Shown one piece after another: positions 8,475 to 16,179 of a DNA stretch of 64,000 nt (positions are counted from its first letter, which is position 1; the number at the start of each line of letters is the position of its first letter). Source of the stretch: Kribbella sp. NBC_00382 (GTDB lineage: Bacteria; Actinomycetota; Actinomycetes; Propionibacteriales; Kribbellaceae). A model generated the notes under the pieces. The model was not told the origin of the DNA. It did no database searches and saw nothing but the letters and a program-made list of their open reading frames with translations. The stretch covers positions 7,068,001-7,132,000 of the forward strand of contig NZ_CP107954.1 of the NCBI RefSeq assembly GCF_036067295.1, read 5' to 3'. The position numbers and the translations under genes were made by a program.

Positions 8475-9026
8475 TCACCGCAGCCAGGGGTAGTGCTTGA
8501 CGATCGACATGCTGGACCACATCTTGCCGAGACCCCACACGTTGCCAGCAGCAACCAGTGCAAGCGCGATCAGGGTGATGGCGCCGATGATGTGGTCGTC
8601 GATCACGGGGTTCGTCTCGAGCGGCAGGCTCGCGCTCCACATCAGCACATAGAGCAGCGTGCCGGCCACCGCGGCGATCCGCATCCCGATCCCGAACGTC
8701 AGCGCGAGACCGATGCCGAGCAGGCCGATCATGAACAGCGGAGTGACCCAGAAGTCACCGACCAGCGAGTGGTAGAAGCTCGCGAACGGACCGGTCGCGC
8801 CCTTGCCGAGGAACCCGGCCGTCGGGTCGCCACCATCGATCCAGCCCTTGCCCGACTTGGTGGCAAAGCCAAGACCGAACACCTTGTCGACGAACGCCCA
8901 CAAGAAGGTGAAGCCGTAGGCGATCCGCAAGACGGCGAGTGCTCGCCCAGCCGCCACCCGGGTGGTGCTTGCCGGTACATCCTCGGTAACTGCCGGGATG
9001 TGCTGCCGGTGCGATGTGGTGCTCAT
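8475..9026 (-). CDS. DoxX family membrane protein
   Basis: A 183-residue integral membrane protein with a polar N-terminus of about 25 residues and four hydrophobic helices, at about 27-45, 88-108, 112-130 and 145-163. The DoxX pattern is visible in LAVLRIAYGFTFLWAFVDKV, GPFASFYHSLVGDFW and GLALTFGIGMRIAA. DoxX proteins have been tied to redox and thiosulfate/quinone functions in several bacteria; the exact role is unknown. It is the first gene of a two-gene operon with the USP at 7591, and divergent from the Acg-type gene at 9224. The region between them carries paired DevR boxes. Confidence 0.87.
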   Translation of the reverse strand: MSTTSHRQHIPAVTEDVPASTTRVAAGRALAVLRIAYGFTFLWAFVDKVFGLGFATKSGKGWIDGGDPTAGFLGKGATGPFASFYHSLVGDFWVTPLFMIGLLGIGLALTFGIGMRIAAVAGTLLYVLMWSASLPLETNPVIDDHIIGAITLIALALVAAGNVWGLGKMWSSMSIVKHYPWLR

Positions 9027-9110
9027 GGTGTTTCCTTCCGATTCGTAGGGACACCCTGATCGTCGCGGCCAAGACGGCGGTCCTGGCAGAGCACGTAGTC
9101 ATGGACGTTG

Positions 9111-9146
9111 GTGCCGAAGGGCCCGACCAGTAGGGACCCATGCCTG
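9111..9146. promoter_or_regulatory. Tandem DevR boxes, doxX/USP versus Acg-type operon
   Basis: GTGCC-GAAG-GGCCC at 9111-9124 and GGGAC-CCAT-GCCTG at 9133-9146, centres exactly 22 bp apart. They lie near the middle of the divergent region, about 85 bp from each start codon, so they could serve both operons. Confidence 0.62.
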
Positions 9147-9223
9147 CTGCGCGCCCGCGTACTACGGGCCGAGGCTGGGAAGGCGGCAGGAGTTGCCGCG
9201 CGAGCAGGTCGAGGAGGCCCCTC

Positions 9224-10204
9224 ATGTCCGAACAGCAACTGTCCATGGAACAGATCGACGTACTGCTCAGCGCCGCCGTCGCAGCACCCAGCATGCACAA
9301 CACCCAACCCTGGCGCTTCGAAGTCAACGGCCCCGCCATCGACATCTACCTGGACGGCTCCCGGGCACTGCCCGCCGAAGACCCCACCGGCCGGGCCATG
9401 CGAATCGCCGCCGGCGCCGCGACCTTCAACCTGCGCTGCGCCGCCGCCTCACTCGGCTACAACAGCTGGTTCGGACTCGTACCCGACCCGGCGGAACCTG
9501 AGCTGGTCGCCCGGATCGTCCTCGAACCCACCGGCACACCCGACCACCAACTCACCGAACTCTTCCACGAGATCCCCCGCCGCCACACCAGCCGCGAACC
9601 CGTCCGGCCCGTCAAAATACCCACCGACGCACTCATCGCCCTGACCCAAGCCGCCAGGACCGAAAACGCCGACCTCACCTGGCTCCCCGCAGACGAGGTC
9701 CACGAAGTACTCCGGCTGCTCATCGACACCGACCTCCGCGAGATCGGCGACTGGCACCGCCGCGCCGAACGCGCCCACTGGGTCGGCGGCATCCGCGCCA
9801 CCGACGGCGTCCCCAGCACCGTCCTCGGTCCGCAGTCGGCCGCCTATCCGGCACCGGTCCGCGACCTCGGCACCCGCCCGACCGACCAAACCAGGGCACG
9901 TGCGACCTTCGAGGCCGAACCCGCACTAGCTGTTCTGTTCACCACCGGCGATTCCAAGACCGACCAGCTCGCTGCCGGCCTCGCCCTCCAACGCACCCTG
10001 TTGGTCGCCACCCGTGAAGGCTTGAAAGCGGCGTTCCTCAACCAGCCACTGGAGTTCGACGACCTGCGCCGCAAGGTTCAGCGCATCACCGGCAAGCCCG
10101 GCTTCGCGCACATGGTCATCCGGTTCGGCCACAGCACCGTCCAAGACACCACCCCACGCCGCCCCGTCTCCGCCTTCGTCCACACCGGCGCCGAGGAGTC
10201 CTGA
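9224..10204 (+). CDS. Acg family nitroreductase-like protein (1 of 2)
   Basis: A 326-residue member of the Acg group (Rv2032, Rv3127 and Rv3131 in M. tuberculosis, all DosR-regulated), related to FMN nitroreductases. The N-terminal signature is LLSAAVAAPSMHNTQPWRFEV, here read as AAVAAPSMHNTQPWRF. The two halves look like an internally duplicated nitroreductase fold, with RRHTSREPV and GLALQRTLLVATREGLKAAF in conserved places. Work on mycobacterial Acg suggests it binds or sequesters flavin rather than acting as a classical reductase. The ATG at 9224 is preceded by GAGGAGG; an upstream in-frame start at 9140 would overlap the DevR box. The stop overlaps the next ATG by one base. Confidence 0.9.
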   Translation: MSEQQLSMEQIDVLLSAAVAAPSMHNTQPWRFEVNGPAIDIYLDGSRALPAEDPTGRAMRIAAGAATFNLRCAAASLGYNSWFGLVPDPAEPELVARIVLEPTGTPDHQLTELFHEIPRRHTSREPVRPVKIPTDALIALTQAARTENADLTWLPADEVHEVLRLLIDTDLREIGDWHRRAERAHWVGGIRATDGVPSTVLGPQSAAYPAPVRDLGTRPTDQTRARATFEAEPALAVLFTTGDSKTDQLAAGLALQRTLLVATREGLKAAFLNQPLEFDDLRRKVQRITGKPGFAHMVIRFGHSTVQDTTPRRPVSAFVHTGAEES

Positions 10205-10635
10205 TGACCAACCTGACCGCCCTGCGCGCCGAGATCAGCCGTTGGGAGCACGACCTGGCCGAGCTCGAAGCCGAATGCACGGCCGAGGGCTGGACCGAGC
10301 CGGAGAAGCTGATGATGATCCTGCAGCGGACGTCCGGTACGTACCGGCACAAGGTTCTGGCGCGGCTTGAGGACGACGAACTTCCGCTCCTTCCGGCCAC
10401 CCCGGACAGTGAGGCACCGCACGCGCTGGCGGTGTTGAACCTGATCATCGTCGACGAACTCAGGGATTTGGTCAGCCAGCTGGACGACCTGCGGCTCGAG
10501 CTCATCCGGTTCGGTCAGACCGCCCAGCTCCGGCTGCGGGCCACCGAGATCCTGGCCGGCCTGCGTGCCCTGGGCCGGCTCCTTCTGCGCTTCAGCCAGG
10601 AGGTCGACAATCCGGACCTCGACCACTGGACGTAG
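10204..10635 (+). CDS. Hypothetical protein coupled to Acg-type gene
   Basis: Not recognised. A 143-residue soluble, acidic protein, largely helical, with heptad-like N-terminal stretches (LRAEISRWEHDLAELEAE) and a C-terminal leucine-rich helix (LRALGRLLLRFSQEV). It has no signal peptide or membrane segment. Its ATG shares one base with the stop of the Acg-type gene (TGATG), so it is translationally coupled and very likely a partner or co-regulated product. A coiled-coil adaptor is possible but unsupported. It is convergent with the Rv1733c-like gene. Confidence 0.72.
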   Translation: MTNLTALRAEISRWEHDLAELEAECTAEGWTEPEKLMMILQRTSGTYRHKVLARLEDDELPLLPATPDSEAPHALAVLNLIIVDELRDLVSQLDDLRLELIRFGQTAQLRLRATEILAGLRALGRLLLRFSQEVDNPDLDHWT

Positions 10636-10648
10636 GAGCCAAGGGGTC

Positions 10649-11260
10649 TCAGGTGTCGCGGCGGGTCCAGCGGGGAGCCACCTGTTGCCATTCGGTCGCC
10701 CAGGCCGACGCGCGTCGCCGGTTCAGCGGCCGGCGGGCCGCGAGGAGCAGGATCCAAAGGACCAGCCATGCGCCCGCGATCGAGCCCATGCCGACCGCGA
10801 AACCGAGCGCTTCACTGTCACCGCTGGGTCGTGGGGCTTCGGCCAGAGCGCCGTCCCGGTCGATCCACACGGACAGCTCGGTACCGGCCTTGGTGCCCAG
10901 CACGGACTCGGCGGTGCCTCGATGGTCGAAACCGTACTCGTCCTGCCAGACAACAACGACCGGCCAGGTGATCCGCCCGATCTCCTGGCCGGTCAGAGCG
11001 GGGGCGTCCGCGGTGGTCCGGGCCTGTACCTGACGCAGGAGCACGCGCTGCGCGGCCGCCCGCGATTCGCTCGCGTCGCGTACCGAAGTACCGGCGGCAG
11101 CGCCGGCCGGCACCATCAACAGCGCGGTCAGCAGCACCAGTAGCGTGAGGCCGGCCTCGAATCGATCGGACGGGCGGCGCATCGGGTTCCGGCCGAAGCC
11201 CAGCCGGCGGGCCTGCATCGCGACCCACAACTCACCTCGTCGCGGATTACCGGTGCTCAT
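10649..11260 (-). CDS. Rv1733c-like two-helix membrane protein
   Basis: A 203-residue membrane protein. The basic N-terminus (RRLGFGRNPMRRPSDRFE) leads into a hydrophobic helix at about 36-57, an extracytoplasmic loop of about 90 residues, and a second helix near 152-176 followed by a basic tail. The RNPxRRxxDR motif, two-helix layout and length match Rv1733c, a DosR-regulon antigen of unknown function. The loop contains ITWPVVVVWQDEYGFDHRG, also typical of that group. The start at 11260 has GAGGGGG upstream; later in-frame ATGs at codons 15 and 27 are less well placed. It is divergent from the USP gene over paired DevR boxes. Confidence 0.82.
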   Translation of the reverse strand: MSTGNPRRGELWVAMQARRLGFGRNPMRRPSDRFEAGLTLLVLLTALLMVPAGAAAGTSVRDASESRAAAQRVLLRQVQARTTADAPALTGQEIGRITWPVVVVWQDEYGFDHRGTAESVLGTKAGTELSVWIDRDGALAEAPRPSGDSEALGFAVGMGSIAGAWLVLWILLLAARRPLNRRRASAWATEWQQVAPRWTRRDT

Positions 11261-11590
11261 CGATACCCCCTCGGCTCGTGGACGCAAGGGGAACCGCCGA
11301 CCCACCGGACCGGCGACCGTCCTGATGACGGCGGATCTCGTGGCGCTTCGGCCACCTCCGTGGTGTGCCGGATCCGGCGGGTCGACTGCCTCCCCTGAGT
11401 CTTCAGAATCGGCGATCCGGGCCAGCCACGGCAGGGTCCAAGGTCCCTAGCTGTTGGGCCGGTCGACCGAGATTCGCCGGCCCGAGTGGCGGAGGCCCGA
11501 GGACTCCCCATGACAGGACCAACAGCCCTGCCCGGACGGCAGGCAGACGACGAGAGTCGAAGCAGAGAGATCCAGCTTCGAGGAGGAACC
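11261..11590. other. 330-bp divergent intergenic region
   Basis: No gene is seen. It contains the tandem DevR boxes at 11434-11469 and the Shine-Dalgarno sequences of both flanking genes. The rest holds no clear repeat or RNA element. Confidence 0.5.
11434..11469. promoter_or_regulatory. Tandem DevR boxes, Rv1733c-like versus USP 3
   Basis: GGGTC-CAAG-GTCCC at 11434-11447 (reverse complement GGGAC-CTTG-GACCC) and GGGCC-GGTC-GACCG at 11456-11469, centres exactly 22 bp apart. They lie about 120 bp before the USP start and 175 bp before the Rv1733c-like start. Confidence 0.62.
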
Positions 11591-12466
11591 ATGTCGTCAC
11601 AGACCGCCCCGATCGTCGTCGGCTACGACGGCTCACCAGCCGGCACCGCGGCACTCGACTGGGCTACGGCCGAAGCAGTGCGGGAGAACGCGCCGCTACG
11701 GATCGCCGAAGTCTTCGAGATCGTCGTCATCGACCGCCCGTCACCCGGCAAGGTGGTGCCGCTGGCAGCGCTTCGGACCGTGCGCGAGCGCGGCCTCGAG
11801 GCCCTCGCGGCCGCCCTGCAGCTCAAGTATCCCGGGCTCCACGTGGACACCGTGCTCCTCGAGGGAGCTGCCGCCTCGAGCCTCATCGACGAGAGCGCCA
11901 ACGCCCGGATGCTGGTGCTCGGCACCCGCGGAATGGGCGGCTTCACCGGCATGATCGTCGGCTCGGTCGCCGTCCAGGCCGGCGCCCACGCCCACTGCCC
12001 GGTCGTCGTCGTACCACCGGACACGATCCGGAGCCTGCACCAGCCACGTCGCGTCGTCGTCGGAGTCGACGGATCGAAACTGTCCGCGAAGGCGATCGAC
12101 TTCGCGTTCGGACAGGCCGAGACGATCGGTGCTCGCGTCGTCGCGGTCCACGCGTGGAACAGCCCGTTCTCGACGTACCAGGGCACCGCCGGCGATGTGC
12201 TGTTCAACTACGCCCAGCTCGAGAAGGTCGCAGAAGTCCTCGTGGCCGAATCCCTCGCCGGACCACGCCAGGACCACCCGGACACCGAGGTCGACGTCGA
12301 ACTCGTGCTCGGCCAGCCCGCCCGTGTACTTCTGCACGCAGCCGAAGCTGCCGACCTCCTCGTTGTCGGATCACGCGGCCACGGCGGCTTCACCGGCCTG
12401 CTGCTCGGTTCAACCAGCCAGCAGGTCCTGCACCACGCGCACTGCCCGGTCGCGATCGTCCGCTGA
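11591..12466 (+). CDS. Universal stress protein, tandem USP domains (3 of 4)
   Basis: A 291-residue protein with two USP domains starting PIVVGYDGSPAGTAALDWA and RVVVGVDGSKLSAKAIDFA. Both carry intact ATP-binding loops (GTRGMGGFTGMIVGS and GSRGHGGFTGLLLGS), making this the most canonical nucleotide-binding USP of the four. The ATG at 11591 has GAGGAGGAA upstream; the longer in-frame version from 11486 would start without a ribosome site. It is followed 24 bases later by the GyrI-like gene and is probably co-transcribed with it. Confidence 0.93.
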   Translation: MSSQTAPIVVGYDGSPAGTAALDWATAEAVRENAPLRIAEVFEIVVIDRPSPGKVVPLAALRTVRERGLEALAAALQLKYPGLHVDTVLLEGAAASSLIDESANARMLVLGTRGMGGFTGMIVGSVAVQAGAHAHCPVVVVPPDTIRSLHQPRRVVVGVDGSKLSAKAIDFAFGQAETIGARVVAVHAWNSPFSTYQGTAGDVLFNYAQLEKVAEVLVAESLAGPRQDHPDTEVDVELVLGQPARVLLHAAEAADLLVVGSRGHGGFTGLLLGSTSQQVLHHAHCPVAIVR

Positions 12467-12490
12467 GCGTTCGAGCGAGGAGGAAAGAGC

Positions 12491-12970
12491 ATGCGTACCG
12501 CAGTAGTGGAGGCACGAACGTTCGCGGCGCAGTCCACGGTTGTCCGGCGGACTGTGCTGCAGCCTGCGCAGGTGCACAGATGGGTGTCGGCCACCCTCGG
12601 CGAACTCGCCGAGTTGCTGCGCCGGCGCCGGGTCGTGCCGAGCGGTTTCCCGTTCAGCCGCCAGTACCCGATGCCCAGTGGACAGGTGATCGTCGAGGCG
12701 GGTTTCCCGCTGGCCATACCGGTGATGAGGAACAGTACGAGCCAGCCGTCGCTGTTGCCTGCCGGGCCGGTCGCGGTCACGGCCTACGACGGACCGTACG
12801 ACGAGATCGGCACGGCGTACGACCTGGTCGACGACTGGCTGCGCCGGCACGACGCCAAGGCGGCCGGCGCAGCGTGGGAGGTCTACCACTCACCGCCGCT
12901 CGGGAGTCCCGACGGCTGGCACCCCGAGATCGTCCAGCCCTATGCGGATGCCTGCGATTCAGGTGCCTAA
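12491..12970 (+). CDS. GyrI-like effector-binding domain protein
   Basis: A 159-residue stand-alone protein of the AraC effector-binding/GyrI-like (SOUL-type) fold. Diagnostic parts are the central strand AVTAYDGPYDEIGTAYDLV and the C-terminal AWEVYHSPP plus GWHPEIVQPY. These domains bind small hydrophobic or cationic ligands; there is no DNA-binding domain here, so it may be a ligand sponge, an enzyme or a partner protein. GAGGAGGAAAG precedes the ATG. It follows the USP at 11591 and overlaps the convergent Acg-type gene by 4 bases at its 3' end. Confidence 0.8.
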   Translation: MRTAVVEARTFAAQSTVVRRTVLQPAQVHRWVSATLGELAELLRRRRVVPSGFPFSRQYPMPSGQVIVEAGFPLAIPVMRNSTSQPSLLPAGPVAVTAYDGPYDEIGTAYDLVDDWLRRHDAKAAGAAWEVYHSPPLGSPDGWHPEIVQPYADACDSGA

Positions 12971-13929
12971 GGCAACACAACGTCGTCGATCGACCGCCGC
13001 GGGGTGGCCGGTACGGTGGGGCCGTACCCGAACCTGATCACCGCCTGCGGCCTGGACCACGCGCCCAACGGGTCGTGCAGCAGCCACCGCAGCCGGTCGT
13101 GTTCGATCGCCTGGTTGAGCAACGAGGTGGACACCCCGGAAGCCGTTGCCTCTAGCAACACTCGTTCCATCGCCTGGCCGGCCCGCAGCCACTCGGCCGG
13201 GCCGTCCCGCCGGGTGGCCAGGATCGCCAGCTGCGGATGGCGCTCGAAGACCGCCATCGGCCGGCTCGCCTCGACGGGCGTGGCAGCCATGTCCCGCACC
13301 GATGCGTCCAGCCGGGTCGGGCGCGGGCCGAGCGCACTCGTGGGGACTCCGTCGACCTTCCGTTCACCGCCGACCCAGAGCCGGCGTTCGGTCGTACGGG
13401 CCAGACTCCGGTCGTCTTCCATGCCGGCGTCGGCGGTTGCCAGGTGGAGCCAGTTGCGCCGCGCGTCCTCGTCCAGCCATTGCAGCTCGGCGCCTTCCAA
13501 TCGGGCCGACATGTCCAGCAGCCGCCGGACGTCGGCCGGCAAGCGCTGTTCGGAGTACGGCTGACGGTTCGTCCGCCTGCCCCAGATCGCCGGCGCCAGC
13601 AGGTGCAGTTGTTCTGCCTCCACGCCACCGGCCGTGAGCTCGACCTCGGCGACCAGGTCAGGCCGGCCGCGGTCGAGCACAGTGCGCACGACGGCGCCGT
13701 ACGCCAGGCGGGCCGCCTCGACCCTGAGGTTGAAGACGGCCGCGCCGAGCGACAGGTGGAGCATCCGGCGGTCCGGGTCCTCGGCCGGAAGCTCCCGGGA
13801 CCGGTCGCGATACACCTCGATCACCGCGCCGTCGACGCGGAACCGCCACGGCTGCGTGTTGTGCATCGAGGGTGCCGCGACGGCTGCCCGGAGCAGCTCG
13901 TCGCGATCGCGATCGGTCGGCTCGAGCAT
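12967..13929 (-). CDS. Acg family nitroreductase-like protein (2 of 2)
   Basis: A 320-residue paralogue of the protein at 9224. It shares AAVAAPSMHNTQPWRF almost exactly, then RSRELPAEDPDRR and RRTNRQPYSEQRLP. It is divergent enough elsewhere (for example GGERKVDGVPTSALGP) that the duplication is not recent. It follows the alcohol dehydrogenase gene by 4 bases and ends overlapping the convergent GyrI-like gene. Two Acg paralogues under DevR-type boxes parallels the several Acg copies of the mycobacterial regulon. Flavin binding is inferred from family. Confidence 0.9.
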   Translation of the reverse strand: MLEPTDRDRDELLRAAVAAPSMHNTQPWRFRVDGAVIEVYRDRSRELPAEDPDRRMLHLSLGAAVFNLRVEAARLAYGAVVRTVLDRGRPDLVAEVELTAGGVEAEQLHLLAPAIWGRRTNRQPYSEQRLPADVRRLLDMSARLEGAELQWLDEDARRNWLHLATADAGMEDDRSLARTTERRLWVGGERKVDGVPTSALGPRPTRLDASVRDMAATPVEASRPMAVFERHPQLAILATRRDGPAEWLRAGQAMERVLLEATASGVSTSLLNQAIEHDRLRWLLHDPLGAWSRPQAVIRFGYGPTVPATPRRSIDDVVLP

Positions 13930-13933
13930 CAGT

Positions 13934-14995
13934 TCAGCCCTCGAGTTCCTTGGACTCGTCGCTGAACAGCGCCACCTTCAGCGCGCCGGTCTCGCCGGCC
14001 CGGGAGAAGATGTCGTACGCGTCCTGCATCTCGTCGAGGCCGAAGCGGTGCGTGATCAGGCCCGGCATCGACAGCCGGCCGGCAGCCACCATCGAGAGCA
14101 GCCGGGGCGTGGTCCAGGTGTCGACCAGACCGGTGGTGATCGTCACGTCCTTGATCCACAGCTCTTCCAGATGCAGCGTCACCGGAGCACCGTGGACACC
14201 GACGTTGGCCACCCGGCCACCCGGCCGGATCACCTTGGTGCACAACTCGAACGTCTCCGGTACGCCGACCGCCTCGATCGCCACATCGGCGCCCATCCCA
14301 CCGGTCAGCTCCTTGATCGTCTCGACCAAGTCGTCGGCAGGTCCGAACGCCATATCGGCTCCGTGGTCCAGGGCCGCCTTCTGCCGGGCCACCGCGGAGT
14401 CGACGACGATCACGCTCGACGGACTGTAGAGCTTGCTGGTCGTGACGGCCGCCAGGCCGATCGGGCCGGCCCCGACGATGACGACGGTGTCGCCCGGCGT
14501 GACCTGTCCGGCCAGCGTGCCGACCTCGTACGAGGTGGGGAGGATGTCGGCCAGCAGCAGGGCCGTCTCGTTGCTGACGTTGGCGGGCAGCTTGTAGACC
14601 GACCGGTCCGCGAACGGCACCCGGACCAGCTCAGCCTGCGTGCCATCGATCAGGTGGCCGAGGATCCAGCCACCACCGCCGAGGCACTGACCGTACCGGC
14701 CCTTGCGGCAGTATTCGCACCGGCCGCAGGAGCTGATGCACGAGATCAGCACCCGGTCACCGGCCTGAACGCCACGAACCCCGTCGCCGACACTGAGGAT
14801 CGTCCCGACCGCCTCGTGGCCGAGGATCCGGCCGGGCGTGACGGTGGGGACGTCGCCCTTGAGGATGTGCAGGTCCGTGCCACAGATCGTGACTGCGTCC
14901 ACCCGCACGATCGCGTCTTCAGGATCCTGGAGCACCGGGTCCGGCACCTCGTGCCAGCTCCGTTGGCCAGGTCCGTTGTAAACAAGCGCTTTCAT
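13934..14995 (-). CDS. Zinc-dependent alcohol dehydrogenase (MDR family)
   Basis: A 353-residue medium-chain dehydrogenase. Catalytic zinc ligands are C38 (TICGTDLH) and H60-E61 (LGHEAVG), with a likely Asp near 152. The structural zinc is held by C90, C93, C96 and C104 (CGRCEYCRKGRYGQC). The Rossmann motif is VVIVGAGPIGLAAV. The organisation resembles secondary-alcohol and threonine-type dehydrogenases; substrate is not deducible. In this island it could reoxidise NAD(P)H under low oxygen. It is first in an operon with the second Acg-type gene, divergent from USP 4 across paired DevR boxes. Confidence 0.92.
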   Translation of the reverse strand: MKALVYNGPGQRSWHEVPDPVLQDPEDAIVRVDAVTICGTDLHILKGDVPTVTPGRILGHEAVGTILSVGDGVRGVQAGDRVLISCISSCGRCEYCRKGRYGQCLGGGGWILGHLIDGTQAELVRVPFADRSVYKLPANVSNETALLLADILPTSYEVGTLAGQVTPGDTVVIVGAGPIGLAAVTTSKLYSPSSVIVVDSAVARQKAALDHGADMAFGPADDLVETIKELTGGMGADVAIEAVGVPETFELCTKVIRPGGRVANVGVHGAPVTLHLEELWIKDVTITTGLVDTWTTPRLLSMVAAGRLSMPGLITHRFGLDEMQDAYDIFSRAGETGALKVALFSDESKELEG

Positions 14996-15089
14996 GGTCG
15001 GTCGACCTCCAGGTCTCGGGATGTTCTCCTCACCTCGACCCTCCCGCGCGCGCGGATGCCCAGGCAGAGCAAAAACACACCAATAAGAC

Positions 15090-15125
15090 GGGACCTAAGT
15101 CGTCCCCGGTCAGGCCATTGCTCCC
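15090..15125. promoter_or_regulatory. Tandem DevR boxes, adh/Acg versus USP 4
   Basis: GGGAC-CTAA-GTCGT at 15090-15103 and AGGCC-ATTG-CTCCC at 15112-15125 (reverse complement GGGAG-CAAT-GGCCT), centres exactly 22 bp apart. They lie 65 to 100 bp from the two divergent start codons. The first box is half-perfect and continues into an extra GTCCCC. Confidence 0.58.
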
Positions 15126-15190
15126 TGTACGGAGCGCCGGCCGGCGGGTGGACTGGGACTGGAGTACTGCCCGAGCGAGAGGTGCCTCTG

Positions 15191-16099
15191 ATGTCCGCGA
15201 ACGCACACCAGCCGTCTGCCACCGGAGCGCACGGCACCGGCCGGCCATCCGTCGTCGTCGGTCTCGACGGCTCAGCGGACGGACTACTCGCCCTCGACTG
15301 GGCCGCCGACCTGGCCGCCCAGCGGGGCTGGATCGTGCGCGCTCTGCATATCGTGGACGACGAGCGGACGGCTCAACCGCCGACCACCTCCCCCGGACGC
15401 GATGACGGAAGCGAGGTCCTCGACGACGCTGCCGACGAACTCACCCGCCTCGGCTCCGACGACGCCGTCTTCGAGATCGGCTACGGAAACCCGGCCCAGG
15501 AGCTGCTCAAGGCTTCCCGCGACGCCGCGGCACTGGTCATCGGCCGCCGTGGCGCGGGGGGATTCGCCGAGCTCATGATGGGCTCCACGTCCCAGGTCTG
15601 CGCGGCACTGGCCCGCACGACCCTGATCGTCATACCGGACACCTGGCGCCCCACAGAGCCCACCCAGCATCAGATCGTCGTCGGCGTCGACGGCTCACAA
15701 GCAGGTCAGGCTGCGCTCGGATTCGCCTTCGAACTCGCTGACGAGCGCCGCGCCGAACTGACGCTCGTGCACGTACCGGACGTGCCCGAGTCCTTCCCAC
15801 GACCCGACCTCTGGCTCGACCCTGATCACGCTCCCTGGCACCACACCGCCGAGGCCCTCGTGGCCGGAGCAGTGTCCGGCTGGCCCGACAAGTACCCGGA
15901 CGTCGTCTTCCATCTCCACTACGAACCGGGTCACCCCGTTCAGGTGCTCGCCAAGGAGTCGCAGCACGCGGACCTGATCGTCGTCGGCGGCCTCGGCCGC
16001 ACCGAATTCACCGAGCTCCGCCTCGGCTCGGTCTCCCGCGGCCTCCTCCACCACGCGCGCTGCCCAGTGGCGATCGTGCACAACGGCGGACGGACCTGA
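15191..16099 (+). CDS. Universal stress protein, tandem USP domains (4 of 4)
   Basis: A 302-residue protein with two USP domains starting SVVVGLDGSADGLLALDWA and QIVVGVDGSQAGQAALGFA. Domain 1 keeps the ATP loop GRRGAGGFAELMMGS and domain 2 has a near-complete one, GGLGRTEFTELRLGS. The ATG at 15191 has GAGAGG upstream. A far longer in-frame reading from 13634 runs antisense through the dehydrogenase and Acg-type genes and is rejected. It is the gene immediately upstream of cydA, with 79 bases between. Confidence 0.92.
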   Translation: MSANAHQPSATGAHGTGRPSVVVGLDGSADGLLALDWAADLAAQRGWIVRALHIVDDERTAQPPTTSPGRDDGSEVLDDAADELTRLGSDDAVFEIGYGNPAQELLKASRDAAALVIGRRGAGGFAELMMGSTSQVCAALARTTLIVIPDTWRPTEPTQHQIVVGVDGSQAGQAALGFAFELADERRAELTLVHVPDVPESFPRPDLWLDPDHAPWHHTAEALVAGAVSGWPDKYPDVVFHLHYEPGHPVQVLAKESQHADLIVVGGLGRTEFTELRLGSVSRGLLHHARCPVAIVHNGGRT

Positions 16100-16125
16100 C
16101 GGCAGGGTCGGAGGGACCGGGCCAT

Positions 16126-16144
16126 CCGGGACCTTCGGCTCTGG
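16126..16144. promoter_or_regulatory. DevR box upstream of cydA
   Basis: GGGAC-CTTC-GGCTC at 16128-16141, followed by TG, is centred 44.5 bp before the cydA ATG. A degenerate partner, GGGTC-GGAG-GGACC at 16105-16118, lies 23 bp upstream. Confidence 0.65.
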
Positions 16145-16160
16145 GCACGGGTACCTGCTG

Positions 16161-16179
16161 GTTGGGACTGTCACAACCA
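16161..16179 (+). promoter_or_regulatory. Probable leaderless cydA promoter with GGTTG/CAACC repeat
   Basis: GACTGT at 16166-16171 is followed by 7 bases and the cydA ATG, with no ribosome site nearby. An inverted repeat GGTTG...CAACC brackets this -10. The TCACAA half resembles part of a Rex site, but the second half does not match. Confidence 0.42.

Noticed and set aside
13634-15190. Long 5' extension of USP 4
   Set aside because: In frame but antisense to the dehydrogenase and Acg-type genes; GAGAGG and the USP fold both support the ATG at 15191.
16161-16178. Rex-type operator at cydA
   Set aside because: Only the TCACAA half is present; the other half does not fit TTGTGA, so the repeat is noted without assigning Rex.
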